This document shows positions 26,001-36,179 of a DNA stretch of 64,000 bases, in pieces. The notes under the pieces are model-generated. The model was given only the letters and a program-made list of their open reading frames with translations. It searched no databases and was not told the DNA's origin. Each line of letters opens with the position of its first letter. Position 1 is the stretch's first letter. This DNA comes from Ashinkailepas kermadecensis. Lineage: Eukaryota > Arthropoda > Thecostraca > Neolepadidae. The stretch covers positions 1 to 64,000 of the forward strand of contig JAOTOM010003669.1 in the NCBI GenBank assembly GCA_034440615.1, given 5' to 3'. The translations under genes were made by a program, and so were the position numbers.

Positions 26001-29000
26001 GTAACTGGAGAACATTGTACTCAGTGCGCAGGCGCGCCGTCTTGCAAGCGCTGTTGGCGCGTTGTCTGCGTTTCCGGTGGTTGAGATTGAGATAAGTGTG
26101 TGAAGCTGTGGTCCGGCTGCTCACTGCTACGAAAAGTGGTTAGTTTGAGTGGTAACCGTAAGTGGAATAACCAGTGTTTTTGTGGGTGTCGTTCTGTGTT
26201 TGTTTTGATTAATATCTTTGTTCCCACGTTTGTGTCGGAGTACATGTGAAGCCCATCCTATCCAGTATGAACCCAGAGTGCAAAAATGTTTTCAGAGATA
26301 AAATATCTGAAGAAGTGCCTTAATTCCCACCCTGCTGACTGCCCCATCACCTTTGGGAAGAATAATGGTATGCCTGTCAAGTCGCATGGAGGTTCTTAGG
26401 ACCGGATTTATTCAGCGTAGGCTATCGCCTTTCTAACTTCGCAATCTTGTTGGTAGTTGGTGGTAGCGCACAACATTGCTATTGAATAAAGTCGGTGCCT
26501 TTCAATTTTGCACCTAGGACACTGATGGTCTTGGATCTGTTGTGGAAAACTATAGGAAGCATGCTTAGGAGTAGGAAGCAGCATTCTACCCACAAAAGTA
26601 ATGTCTGCCAGTTGACGCGCCCAGAAAACCCTAACAACTAACTGATGTCTGTACATATTGGTGCGGTTTTATAGTACATATGCATCTCGAGGTACATTTC
26701 ATTCCATCGTATGGAGGGCAATTTTTCGCTTTCTCCTGGAAGTTCGATGCTAGGGTAACGCTGCTGGTGCCATATGGTAACACTGCTGGTACGGTCAGAT
26801 AACTGCTGGTGCCATACGGTAACTGGTGGTACTGCACGGTAACGCTGCTGGTGTCATCCGATAGTGCTGCTAGTACCGTACTGAAACGCTACTGGTGTCA
26901 TCAGTTGGTACTGCTGGTACCATATGGTAACCCTACTAGCGTCATTAGATAGTGCTGCTAGTACCGTACTGTAACGCTGCTGGTACCATGCGGTAGCGCG
27001 GTTGGTGCCATACGGTAACGCTGCTGGTGCCGTCAGGTGACGATGCTGGTGCTGTACAGTAATGCTGCTGGTGCCATACAGTAACGCTGCCGGTGCTGTA
27101 CAGTAACGCTGCTGATGCCATACAGTAGCGCTGCTGGTGCCGTACGATAACGCTGCTGGTACCGTACGGTATCGCTGCTTGTGCTGTACAGTAATGCTGC
27201 TGGTGCTGTATAGTAACGCTGCTGGTGCCGTCAGGTGACGATGCAGTTTATCACTGCTCACGAAGAGGAGAAGGACGAGTCGGACGAAATGCGAGCCAAG
27301 CTGAAAGAACAGAACAAGGGCCAGATCAAGTGTCGCTACTGCAAGGGCGACCATTGGACCACCAAGTGTCCATACAAAGAGATCGGTGGTCTGGACGATG
27401 TAAGATGCCGATTGGTGGTGCTTCGGTGTCGGCGGCTATTCTCCACATGAGTATCCCAAGCAGCGTGACTGAACGTGACCCAATGCTGCCAACCAACAGC
27501 AATGTGTGATTACAGATATTGATCAACCTCCTGTTTTAAATTGTAGGTGTCAACGTTTAAAGTATTATTCATACCTAGTTGTAGCAATTGTTGAAGTACC
27601 CAGCTTGAATTAGTGGTCTGAAATAATACATATGTTTTTAAGTAGTGAAAATAATTATACGATGCCAAGTCAGAAGTGAACAGGGATTCGAGGTCAACCC
27701 AAGATGATGAGAACTTGCTACCAATAGTAACATATATATTGGGTGCATCATATAAAAGCCCCATAGTTCAGCAGTGGGTTCTACAATATGTAAGCGTCGT
27801 AGAAGCTCGTCAATTGTAACATATCTACTTGCTTTGTCACTCATGAATTGTTTTATTTGGGGTTAGGGTGATATGAACATGCCACGACCGTCTTTTCTCA
27901 ACTTCAGACTGATAATGGCCTGATTCTCAGTTGCCCCGAAGTGTTTTAAATTGAATCTCATAATTTTTCCGACCCCAAATATGTTCTTTTTTAAATCGCC
28001 AACCTTTCCTTAGATACACGTAGTAGTAATAGTAGTAATAGTACACGAGCCCCCTGAATCTGGCGCTCTTCCGCCGCCGGCTATCTCAGCAATGACGTCA
28101 TGTGCTTGCTGGCCCGCATTGCTGCCGTGACGGATATGCGGTGGATTGGCGTTTGTGCGAGAGCTCGGGCGGCACATGCCGGCTCGCACCGGCGAGCGCC
28201 GTGAAACAGCGTGGCTGTGGCAACGCATTTCTGCCGCAATTGCGCGTGGCAACGCGGCTTCTGTGCTCGCCACAGCCGGCCCACATATATATCCTCGGCT
28301 CGCCGCATAGTTGCACCACTTTCCCATAGTTGCACATAATTTTTCCAACCCTGATAAGATATGGTGATTTCGTTCATCTCATGTACCCAACTAATCCTTG
28401 CACCACAATTGTAGGTGTGCAATTCTGGGGTATCATGAGACACATTTGACTGAGAGGTAGTACATGTGCATGGTGTTTTCCACAGTATTTGATAGTATTG
28501 CATAATATATGCATTGACATTTTGAAATTTGAGAATGACACATTGAAAATAGAAATTAGCCTGGGCCATTTTTAGGCCTAAGCCTGATTCGTATTCAAAG
28601 TCAATGATATACATCATTTTGCCAAGCATGTAATGCTATGGAAGTGTCTTCCAAAAGTGTAGCTTCCCATGCTTGAGGACACTTGCTCCCTTCTCCCCTC
28701 CTCCTGATGTTGCTTAGGTTTAGCATGGTACCTATGATAAGTCTGCTTTGGTGATCCTGTAGTGTCTGCTCTGTCTGTAGTGACCACGTAGTATGTGCTC
28801 TGCTCTGATGTGAGCTTGGCATTATGTTCTATCTGTTGTAACCCTGCAGCGTCCGCTCCGTCCGTGGTGACCCTGCATTGTCCGCTGGTGATCCTCTAGT
28901 GTTCGCTATCTGAGCAATGGCCCTGCAGTGCCGGTGGTTCTGTTGTGGTAACCGTGCAGTGTCCCCACTGTCCCGGTGCGTGCCTGACGTCTTCGCTTGG

Positions 29001-32000
29001 TACGGGACAGACGAAGGCTGAGGAGGACGCCAGCAAGGCAGGGTCAACGTCCGTCGGCGGCAAGTACGTGCCACCCTTCATGAAGGAGGGCAACAAGTCC
29101 CGCGGCGAGAGCATGATGAGCTCCCGAGGCAGAGGTGGGTGCCGCTGGGCGGTCGGCCCTGCTCGTGTGTGCATGGTGTACGACTTGTGTACACCATTGA
29201 TGGTGATATGGTCTTGATTCGCTAGTATCGTTAGTCTGGTTTTGTGCCCTCGTGATGCTATGTGAGGTCCGCCTGTCACAGTGGTGGGAAGTCCTGAACC
29301 GCAGCCCAGTCCACACAGCTGATCTTAGCCAGGAATGTTTCGATGTCCCAATTTCCTGTGGCATATCTTGGTGTACTGTTGAGCTTCGCATCCACTCAGG
29401 ATAGTAAATTCAATTGTTGTAGCAGAGTCAATTAGTCTGATCCAGAATGGTTCTTTTTGTTTGTTTGCATGTGCTGTATCTGCAGTCCCTTCAACATTTC
29501 TGTTCTTGGTTTCAATGGATTCTTGGAGCAAGTGTCTGATTGTCAATAACTCAAGAGACCCAGCTGTATTTTTCCGTATGCATATATCGCGTGTAAGTTG
29601 CAGTGGAGCGATAATATAGCAGATATCCGTCTATTACCGCCCTCTATCATTTCCTGATCATTGCATTGGTGACGACCTATCCGACCATTGGTGACAACCT
29701 TTCCGACCATTGGTGACGACCTGTCCAACCACTGGTGACGACCTGCCCGACCATTGATGACGACCTGCCTGACCATTGGTGACGACCTGTCCGACCATTG
29801 ACGACCTGCCTGACCATTGGTGACGACGTATCCGACCTGGCTGACCATTGGTGACCTGGCTGACCATTGGTGACGACCTGTCCGACCATTGACGACCTGG
29901 CTGACCATTGGTGACGACCTGTCCGACCATTGGTGACGACCTGTCCGACCATTGGTGACGACCCGTCCGACCATTAGTGGAGCGATAATATAGCAGATAT
30001 CCGTCTATTACCGCCCTCTATCATTTCCTGATCATTGCATTGGTGACGACCTATCCGACCATTGGTGACAACCTTTCCGACCATTGGTGACGACCTGTCC
30101 AACCACTGGTGACGACCTGCCCGACCATTGATGACGACCTGCCTGACCATTGGTGACGACCTGTCCGACCATTGACGACCTGCCTGACCATTGGTGACGA
30201 CGTATCCGACCTGGCTGACCATTGACGACCTGGCTGACCATTGGTGACGACCTGTCCGACCATTGACGACCTGGCTGACCATTGGTGACGACCTGTCCGA
30301 CCATTGGTGACGACCTGTCCGACCATTGGTGACGACCCGTCCGACCATTAGTGACGACCTGGCTGACCATTAGTGACGACCTGTCCGACCATTGGTGACG
30401 ACCTGTCCGACCATTGGTGACGACTTGCCCGACTATTGACGACCTGCCTGACCATTAGTGACGACCTGTCCCACCGCAGCCCATGTGACCGTGTCCCACT
30501 GCAGCCCATCTGACCGTGTCCCACTGCAGCTCATCTGACCGTGTCCCGCCGCAGCCCATGTGACCGTGTCCCACTGCAGCCCATCTGACCGTATCCCACC
30601 GCAGCCCATGTGACCGTTGGCTCCCCTGCAGACGACTACGCGACGGTGCGCGTCACCAACCTGTCCGAGTCGACACGCGAGTGCGATCTTGAGGAGCTGT
30701 TCCGGCCGTTCGGCGCCCTGTCGCGCACATTCCTGGCCAAGGACAAGATGACCGGTCTCAGCAAAGGGTTCGCCTTCATCAGCTTCCACCAGCAGGGCGC
30801 CGCTGAGGAGGCCATCCGACGACTCAACGGCTTCGGCTACGACCACCTCATCCTCAAAGTCGAATGGTCTAAGTGAGTAGCAGCCGCAGGCGAGGCGACC
30901 GACGGTCCAGTCACCTGGACCTTTTGTTGTTGGTGGTGGTGGTCGTGCATATTCCTATTCGTTTCCTGAACACTTCTGCTGTACTCGCAGAGACAAGGGC
31001 TTGGGTTGATGTGTGTATCGTCGTCTACAGATTCCGCTTTCTCGCCGATGCCAAATATCCCCCACGCCTATTGCCACTGCTGCAACAACATTTGTACTGA
31101 CATTAATACTTTCGAGGAAGCATCTGAGCTTCATTCACGGTCGTTTTCAGTTTGTGCGCTCTAGAGTTCCAATCGTTTCTGCTCTTTAGTTTTTGTTGCA
31201 GGATCTTTGGTTCACTTGCGCCTCCAGGTTTCCCGATTTCGGTGGGTAAATAACTTCCAGATAAAGATCGTTTTCCATTGTCATCTCCGATGTGTCATAG
31301 TCCCGACCTGTCCACTTCCTCTGAGTGAAAAAAAAAACAGAAAGCAGGTCCAGTGCGGTTGCCAACCTAATGTAACGCAATCTGGCTCCGTGTGGTCCTG
31401 TCAGCAAGGGGCTGGTGAATTCGCGCCGAATACAGCAGGACTGGAGCACCAGCTAAGCTGTTCAGTCGAGAATCTCTTGTCAATTTATGGTGGTTTGGTC
31501 CCGGCAGCAGCACAGCAAGCACGGATATGGAACGGACATGACTAGGATCATTTTGGCGCAGTATGACTAACGCAATCGATGCGCCACTAAGCCCAAATAA
31601 CCGGGGACGAATGGTCTAGGGGTAAGATGCTCGTCTCACAATCGAAAGGTTGTGGGTTCGAGTCTCACCTGTCGCTACTCTTCGCTCGCGACTAATCGGC
31701 GTGAGAGATTGGCGACGCTACATGACTCAACGGTCGACGTGTCGTAAAACCAATAACCAACCAAGCCCAAATAACCAATCGACTAGGATCGGCAATGACC
31801 GTCACGTTGTGCTGGGTTGTGTTGTTTACGGAAAGTTCCCGTCAGAATTTGATATTTTTGTAATGGCTTTGACGTGGGTTGGTGCAAGATATCCCAGTAC
31901 TTCGTTCCTAGTTGCACGAGGCGGTCCACCCTTAAAAGGGTCGATTTTTCAGTCGACATTCCAACCGAGCCCCAGTCATCTGCGCCATATCCGCCCACCT

Positions 32001-32195
32001 ACTCCCGCTATATCGGCCTCGCCCAAGCCAGTTACAATAAATATATTGTGACGTATGTGCCATTTGACTGACTGTACTTGGCTTGTCATGTTTGTTCATA
32101 ATACTGGTGTCGTCATTGTTCCCCGTACTTGTTGTGGGTGTGGGTGCCTCTCGCTAATTTGGGGTTTCTCTGTTTACAGGCCATCTGAAAAATAG
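20046..32195 (+). CDS. EIF3G: Eukaryotic translation initiation factor 3 subunit G (eIF3g), seven exons seen, 5' coding exon not found
   Basis: eIF3g is an RNA-binding subunit of the cytoplasmic eIF3 complex, which promotes 43S assembly and scanning. Exons placed by frame, splice sites and family order: 20046-20083, 23109-23201, 24901-25035, 27235-27399, 28960(or 29011)-29134, 30632-30872, 32180-32195. Joined phases agree at every junction. Landmarks in order are SWADEVEE near the N-terminus, VTEYRINDDGKK, KVSKEVAKRKVWSKFG, KGDKPGPN, a CX2CX3HX4C zinc knuckle (CRYCKGDHWTTKC) and GKYVPPFMKEG. Then comes an RRM with RNP2 VRVTNL and RNP1 KGFAFISF, ending VEWSKPSEK. About 269-286 residues are covered, close to arthropod homologues. 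The start codon lies in an upstream exon I could not identify. Introns are full of transposons and minisatellites. Confidence 0.93.
21718..22160 (+). repeat. Direct repeat of ~100 bp, two copies 340 bp apart, in eIF3g intron
   Basis: 21718-21820 and 22058-22160 share TTGATGTCAC, GTCTCCACATAAGTATCAAA, CGTTTGTGGGTTTGC and TTTTAGGCCGCCAGGTCACA. Could be a local duplication or ends of a decayed element. Confidence 0.75.
23109..23201 (+). CDS. EIF3G: eIF3g exon (VTEYRINDDGKK)
   Basis: Acceptor TTTGTTTCCAG and donor GTAGGT. Encodes PSLPPNEEKLLSNGTKIVTE and YRINDDGKKEK in the frame set by the previous exon (outgoing phase 1 there, G+AG = Glu). Confidence 0.9.
23319..24339 (+). mobile_element. piggyBac-like MITE with TTAA duplications, in eIF3g intron
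   Basis: TTAA at 23319-23322 and 24336-24339 flank inverted ends CCCGCGCACGTCCGG and CACTCGCACGTCCGG. Inside each end lies a G-run/AGATATCT/C-run palindrome (GGGGGCAGATATCTGCCCCC at the left). Length 1013 bp between the TTAA sites. No transposase. The interior is crowded with AGGTCA/TGACCT hexamers. Confidence 0.8.
24452..24665 (+). repeat. Minisatellite, 44-bp unit, 5 copies, in eIF3g intron
   Basis: Units start GAGTGGGAT and contain GACGGGAAGATCATGAACCA followed by TAGGACCGAACC. It ends 235 bp before the exon at 24901. Confidence 0.92.
24901..25035 (+). CDS. EIF3G: eIF3g exon (KWSKFG...KPGPN)
   Basis: Acceptor TGTTTCCCTCAG and donor GTACGG, phase 0 at both ends. Encodes IVTTIKIENRKVSKEVAKRK, VWSKFGLSKGDKPGPNTATT and IMAEE. 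Confidence 0.93.
25200..26334 (+). mobile_element. Non-autonomous hAT-like element, complete, in eIF3g intron
   Basis: Ends CAGAGTGGGAA and TTCCCACCCTG, perfect 8-bp duplication CTGACTGC (25192-25199 and 26335-26342). Length 1135 bp. It is colinear with the nested pair at 4115-6177 except for a 64-bp retro-insert at 25357-25420. Confidence 0.93.
25357..25420 (+). mobile_element. Minimal LINE/SINE 3' hairpin-tail insertion (64 bp)
   Basis: Bounded by a perfect 13-bp duplication GCATAAGTAATAT (25344-25356 and 25421-25433), absent from the two sister hAT copies. The insert is GGGCGC...GCGCCC (a stem-loop) and then AAACCCAAATAACTAACTAAC. The same hairpin and tail end the LINE at 13400-13465. Confidence 0.88.
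26745..27234 (+). repeat. Minisatellite abutting the zinc-knuckle exon of eIF3g
   Basis: About 22-bp units of GGTAACGCTGCTGGTGCCRT type, roughly twenty copies, ending exactly at the splice acceptor (27234). One internal unit (27020-27046) is identical to the 27 bases spanning the real intron/exon border (27219-27245). Confidence 0.95.
27235..27399 (+). CDS. EIF3G: eIF3g exon (zinc knuckle)
   Basis: Phase 0 at both ends; donor GTAAGA. Encodes VTMQFITAHEEEKDESDEMR, then a basic linker and the CRYCKGDHWTTKCPYK zinc knuckle. The acceptor GTGCCGTCAG lacks a pyrimidine tract because the minisatellite at 26745-27234 runs straight into the exon. Confidence 0.93.
28741..28959 (+). repeat. Degenerate tandem repeat before the KYVPPF exon of eIF3g
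   Basis: Irregular 21-33-bp units of GTGACCCTGCAGTGTCCGCT type, several holding CTGCAG. The last unit contains the candidate acceptor CGTGCAG at 28959. Confidence 0.7.
28960..29134 (+). CDS. EIF3G: eIF3g exon (GKYVPPFMKEG)
   Basis: Encodes TKAEEDASKAGSTSVGGKYV and PPFMKEGNKSRGESMMSSRG before donor GTGGGT (outgoing phase 1). Two phase-0 acceptors are possible: CGTGCAG at 28959, adding 17 residues including SSLGTGQ, or ACGGGACAG at 29010. I slightly favour 28959. Transcript data would decide. Confidence 0.85.
29603..30470 (+). repeat. Minisatellite with ~373-bp higher-order duplication, eIF3g intron
   Basis: Units of 19-22 bp (GGTGACGACCTGTCCGACCA, or GACGACCTGGCTGACCATT). The block 29603-29975, with its unique leader GTGGAGCGATAATATAGCAG, is repeated almost unchanged from 29976. 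Long minus-strand frames here are repeat artefacts. Confidence 0.95.
30471..30631 (+). repeat. Tandem 25-bp repeat of acceptor-like sequence before the RRM exon
   Basis: Six to seven units of CCCATCTGACCGTGTCCCAC followed by TGCAG. Each resembles a branch site plus a 3' splice site. The real acceptor (CTCCCCTGCAG, 30631) is a variant of the last unit. Confidence 0.92.
30632..30872 (+). CDS. EIF3G: eIF3g exon (RRM)
   Basis: Acceptor GGCTCCCCTGCAG and donor GTGAGT. Encodes the whole RRM: RNP2 VRVTNL at about residue 6 of the exon, RNP1 KGFAFISF, and the conserved end GYDHLILKVEWSK. The last codon is split (AA + G). An in-frame TGA spans the donor, so retention of the next intron would end the protein one residue later. 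Confidence 0.95.
31550..31780 (+). mobile_element. Minimal 3' hairpin-tail retro-insertion, itself interrupted
   Basis: About 57 bp net: GGCGC...GCGCC hairpin, then AAGCCCAAATAACCAATC. Flanked by GACTAGGATC at 31540-31549 and 31781-31790. A tRNA-derived SINE (31603-31762) sits in its tail. All lie in the last eIF3g intron. Confidence 0.85.
31603..31762 (+). mobile_element. tRNA-derived SINE (Val-CAC-like head), copy 1
   Basis: Head GGGGACGAATGGTCTAGGGG, anticodon region CTCACAA, perfect T arm GTGGG/TTCGAGT/CTCAC. Then a ~85-bp body with GGCGTGAGAGATTGGCGACG and a tail AACCAATAACCAACC. A perfect 14-bp duplication AAGCCCAAATAACC flanks it (31589-31602, 31763-31776). Near-identical to 38152-38314. 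Confidence 0.93.
32180..32195 (+). CDS. EIF3G: eIF3g terminal exon (KPSEK-stop)
   Basis: Acceptor CTGTTTACAG; the split Lys codon is followed by CCA TCT GAA AAA TAG. Homologues also end in a short KP-x-x tail after VEWSK/VEWAK, which supports this tiny coding segment. Confidence 0.85.
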
Positions 32196-32244
32196 GCCCG
32201 TTCAGAAGTTCGCCCTGCTTTTTAAGGATCTTGTATAGGGTTGA

Positions 32245-32250
32245 AATAAA
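32245..32250 (+). terminator. Poly(A) signal AATAAA of eIF3g
   Basis: AATAAA lies 50 bases after the stop codon at 32193-32195, in a short 3' UTR. Confidence 0.75.
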
Positions 32251-32259
32251 TGCAGGCTC

Positions 32260-32632
32260 CATTGGTGACGTAGCTTTCTGTTATTTTCTTCGAGCGAACG
32301 ACTGCACGAGCAGCAGATCGATTAATTGTCATGTATTACGCCGAAATACAAACCGCTTTCTTTGATCACATATCTTTACGCGAACGTCGCAACGGTGGTA
32401 GACGTGCCTCGCAAAATACTGACGATCGGTTAGACTCAGGGTGGCAACACTAGTTTAGATCACAACCAGCTAGCTATCCCCGCCCTCACGCGTGCCTCCA
32501 GTGGCACGGTGTGGACGTCGAACACGGCCCGGGGGCGCCGGCTGGACGCTGCTTGAGCGGCGCGGCCGATGGCGTGCCGATCACAGCTGCAGGTGGCGCC
32601 GCGGGCGGTGTTCGGGTGGCGGCGGCCGACCA
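32260..32632. other. eIF3g 3' flank; no gene seen
   Basis: GC content rises sharply from about 32475. No repeat shared with the window. Confidence 0.4.
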
Positions 32633-32713
32633 TCACTTGCCGCCGTGGTACTTGTAGATGAAGTCGTCCTCCACGTCGATGGCGTTCTCGGCGCCCGGTG
32701 GGTTGAGACGCAT
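32633..32713 (-). CDS. Candidate terminal exon of an unidentified minus-strand gene
   Basis: On the minus strand an acceptor (CACCCACCGCCGCCGCAG) is followed by MRLNPPGAENAIDVEDDFIY, then KYHGGK and a TGA. The acidic then aromatic C-terminus, strong GC3 bias and non-repetitive context look like real coding sequence. It would converge on eIF3g. No donor or upstream exon identified, and family not recognised. Confidence 0.5.
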   Translation of the reverse strand: MRLNPPGAENAIDVEDDFIYKYHGGK

Positions 32714-32763
32714 CTGCGGCGGCGGTGGGTGCGGTTAGACTTGTTTCGCTGCCAGTAGAACAT

Positions 32764-33730
32764 GCCTGTCTGTGTAAGGTAGAATGCGTAGGGGTCTGAT
32801 GCTGTCGCGATGTGTGTAGAGGGTCTGATGCCGTCGCGATTTTCTTTTTTCTCGTTTTTATGACAAAATGTTTGCTGAAGCTGTACTGGACCGCGGGTGT
32901 AGGTTTAGGATGACTGCAGATCCAGGAAGCCTAAACTTTTCGACATCTGGTTTTACCGGTAAATCTACGCTACGCATCATACATTCGAATGTCGTAACAT
33001 TTCGAGTATTGCCGATAGGAACTCAAGCCTCAGTTGAGGTGGAGTTCAAGATTGATTGACCGCAACGGTTTGCCGCTGCTTTAAAAAAAATAACTGAGCT
33101 TTGGCTGTGCATGCGATTATGGTTCCTGTACTGAGAATCTTGTCCTCTGGCTTGCAACTTGCTACTGTGGATGTGCAATTTGCTAACTAACATACATGGC
33201 CCCATCAGCACCAACATCGAAAATAAATGGGCACAAAGAGAGCTCATTGATGATGCCCCTACCCAGTGGCATGGGACCTTATTCTCACAGCAATGAAGTG
33301 CGCAGGATCGTACATGCATCCTCTGGTCCCCTATGGTGGCGACCATGCACCAATCTACCCATTGTACGTAATGCACGTGCTCTGTAACAATGACTGGTAG
33401 TCCGAGTGCCAGTGCAGAATGCCGAAGTCGACTCGGGTGCTGGACGACACTGAAGGGCTCGACACTTACGTTTACTGACAGCTGTTCGCTAAGCTCTGAT
33501 GGCCACCTGGGCCCCACTGTATGCCCGTTTGCCCGTTTGCCCAACATCAGGGTAATCATGCCATGCTAGGTGTACCATCTCTGCCTGTTCCGAATTCACC
33601 ATTGTGATACTCCTGACGTCCGTGTGCTAACCTAACCCACGTTCCGCCTGTCCTGGTGAAGTCGTCCATTGTGGACGTTAACACTGGTCGAGCACCTTGT
33701 ATGTCCCCCCCCACCCCTCGCGAAGACCGC
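32764..33730. other. No gene recognised
   Basis: Mixed composition with small ORFs on both strands, none resembling a known family. Confidence 0.4.
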
Positions 33731-33732
33731 GC

Positions 33733-33961
33733 TGCCTCACATCTCTCTCTCTCTATCTCTATCTCTATCTCTATCTCTATCTCTATCTCTCTATCTCTCT
33801 ATCTCTATCTCTCTATCTCTATCTCTATCTCTATCTCTATCTATATCGCTATCGCTATCTCTATCTCTATCTCTATCTCTATCTCTATCTCTATCTCTAT
33901 TTCTATCTCTATCTCTATCTCTATCTCTATCTCTATCTCTATATCTATCTCTATCTCTATC

Positions 33962-34019
<58 letters not shown>
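33733..34019 (+). repeat. (CTATCT)n/(CT)n microsatellite
   Basis: Interrupted CTATCT hexamers, ending in pure CT. Overlapping Leu/Ser/Tyr-rich frames are artefacts. Confidence 0.97.
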
Positions 34020-34020
<1 letters not shown>

Positions 34021-36170
34021 AAGAGGTTTACCAGATCACACACATAGACTATGTCTAAAGCCATCTCCCAGACATCACACCATCTCCCGACTTGATATCG
34101 TCTCCCACAGACCTCGCATGACCCGCGGGGCAGCTGATGGACCCAACACCGGGGACTAACATCACCTCCTAGGAACTCCTGACTGTCAATTCCTCAGAGA
34201 TATCGCACCGCATCCCAGAGGCTCTGCCGGCAGCACTTGCATAGCAGCTTCCCATCGTTCTCCTGAACCAGATTTGATGGACATACACTTGCGCCTCATA
34301 TTGCTTGGAGACGCACTAAGCGTTACGGTCGGCGCAATGACCTTTATTGTTATGAGTCACCTCAAATCTCGATGTTGCTCACTTCCTCACTCACACTCAC
34401 TCTCACTCATGCTCACTCACGTCCACGGCCAGGGCCAGAGCATTAGGTTTAGTTTCGGTATAAAGCGTCGCTGTTGATGCTGGACGAGTGAGGAGAAGAG
34501 GCGGGCTATAGGGCTTCCATGCAGCGGGCACAGGATCAGGCATCGTACATTTGCTGCAGAGAACATTTGAAACGAACGCGACTACGGTCTCTTGGTGGCC
34601 AGTTGGGACGTAACATCGTTGCACCAATGTTTTCCGAAAGTGGAAACATCTTCGTGCTATGTCATTTCACTTGCACATTTCAGTAGCACTAGATTTCGAC
34701 GTGGCATATTGCAATTTATGTTTGTGTACATGTGCAATATTGAAAGAGAAGCCCCATTTAGCAATATTCCAACCTCTTTCACTATAAGCACATTGGAACT
34801 CTTCTGTCGAAATATGTTGGCGCTGTTGCCGGGATTGTGTTCTACCAACTATTGGGCGTGGATCTCGAATTTGAATGCGCTATGACGACTTGTCGAGGAG
34901 AGTCCGCCTTGGTGGTGAATCCCGGATGGCTGAACATTATTTGAAAATGGCCTCACTTGTGGGCGGCTCTCTAAGCCGCCAAATGTTGTGATGCACGGCG
35001 CTGTGTGCCAGATCACAAAATGGCCTCAGTTGTGGGTGGCTCTCTAAGCCGCCAAATATTGTAAAACACCGCGCTCTGTGGCAGATCACAAAATAGTTTC
35101 TTTAGGCAAGCAAATTGGTGACAATCAAGATTTGAAGAATAGGTATAATTTCTAGTGAACGAGCAGAACTCAAGCAACATTAACAATGTTATAGTTTCAA
35201 CGGTGTGATGATCGGGCCGGGTATCACACCGTTATCGGGTATCGGGCTGGGTGATGATCGGGCCATCTCATAGTCGGGTTTATCATGTCGGCTTCTTCTC
35301 TGTAAACACCCGAGTAGATCAGTTCAGGCTTCACCCTCATGCGTTGTTAGCAATACAAATGAATGCGTCATCGTTTATGTAAGAGCAAATGTACTGCAGC
35401 AACCACCATCACCGTCATGGGTGTAACCATTGGGAGGACATGCCCCCCCCCCCAAAAAAAAAAAATAATATGAAAAGTGGCGGTTTGTCCCCTTCGATTT
35501 TTTCCGTGTCCCCTCGCCCCCAAGCCTCAGCTACCTGAGTATAATCGCCGAAAAATTATACTTCATCATTTATGAATTGAAAATATATATGCCAGAGAAT
35601 CACCAAAAATACTAGAAACCGATCAAGCCAATCAACGGGCTTCACAGGCTATCTGTCGTCACAAAATCTTCGAATGGTAAATCGGCAAACGTTAGAAATT
35701 TCTTCTTCGGTACCATTCTTGAATAACATGAACCTTGGCCATCTTGTGTTTTCGCTTCAGTGGAAAATTGTGCTTTGCCAAGCAACAAATTTACATTATC
35801 GCAAGGCTTTCTGGAACATGTTTATTATAGTCTTAGGTTGCATTCCCCTGCGCAGATATTGATATATCTTGACGAAACGTGACTATGGGTGTCCTTGGGT
35901 ATCTTCAAGACCATTCAGGGTAGTCATGGGCAGCCTTAAGCAAGTACGTCAAGTTAACGTATTCGTATTCAGCGACGTGTTCGCCAGAGGCGTATTTGTA
36001 TTGGCATCGGCATTCAGCGACGGGTTTATGATCGTTCGAACCAATTACCACAAAAGCTTCTGCTTGCACTGAACACGTTGGAAGCAACTACATAGGTCTC
36101 ACATTACCACCTTAACCGTCAAGGTCCAACTCAAACCGGTTTCTTCGGTTGCTTCCTTTTTTTTCGTTTT
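34020..36170. other. No gene seen; tandem duplication with hairpin at 34946-35097
   Basis: A ~75-bp unit (AAAATGGCCTCACTTGTGGG...) occurs twice. Each copy contains the palindrome GGCGGCTCTCTAAGCCGCC (GGTGGC variant in the second). A segment near 34475-34540 weakly resembles 22320-22380. Otherwise nothing recognised. Confidence 0.5.
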
Positions 36171-36179
36171 CGCCTGTGG

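Noticed and set aside
29543..30370. Several ~90-140-codon minus-strand frames with repeated NGRTGRHQWS
   Set aside because: Frames of a minisatellite inside an eIF3g intron, open in more than one frame at once.
29603..30631. CRISPR array
   Set aside because: Repeats are contiguous without spacers, and the context is a eukaryotic intron.
31603..31680. Functional tRNA-Val gene
   Set aside because: Acceptor and anticodon stems pair poorly, a 3' body and tail follow, and an identical unit with target duplications lies at 38152.
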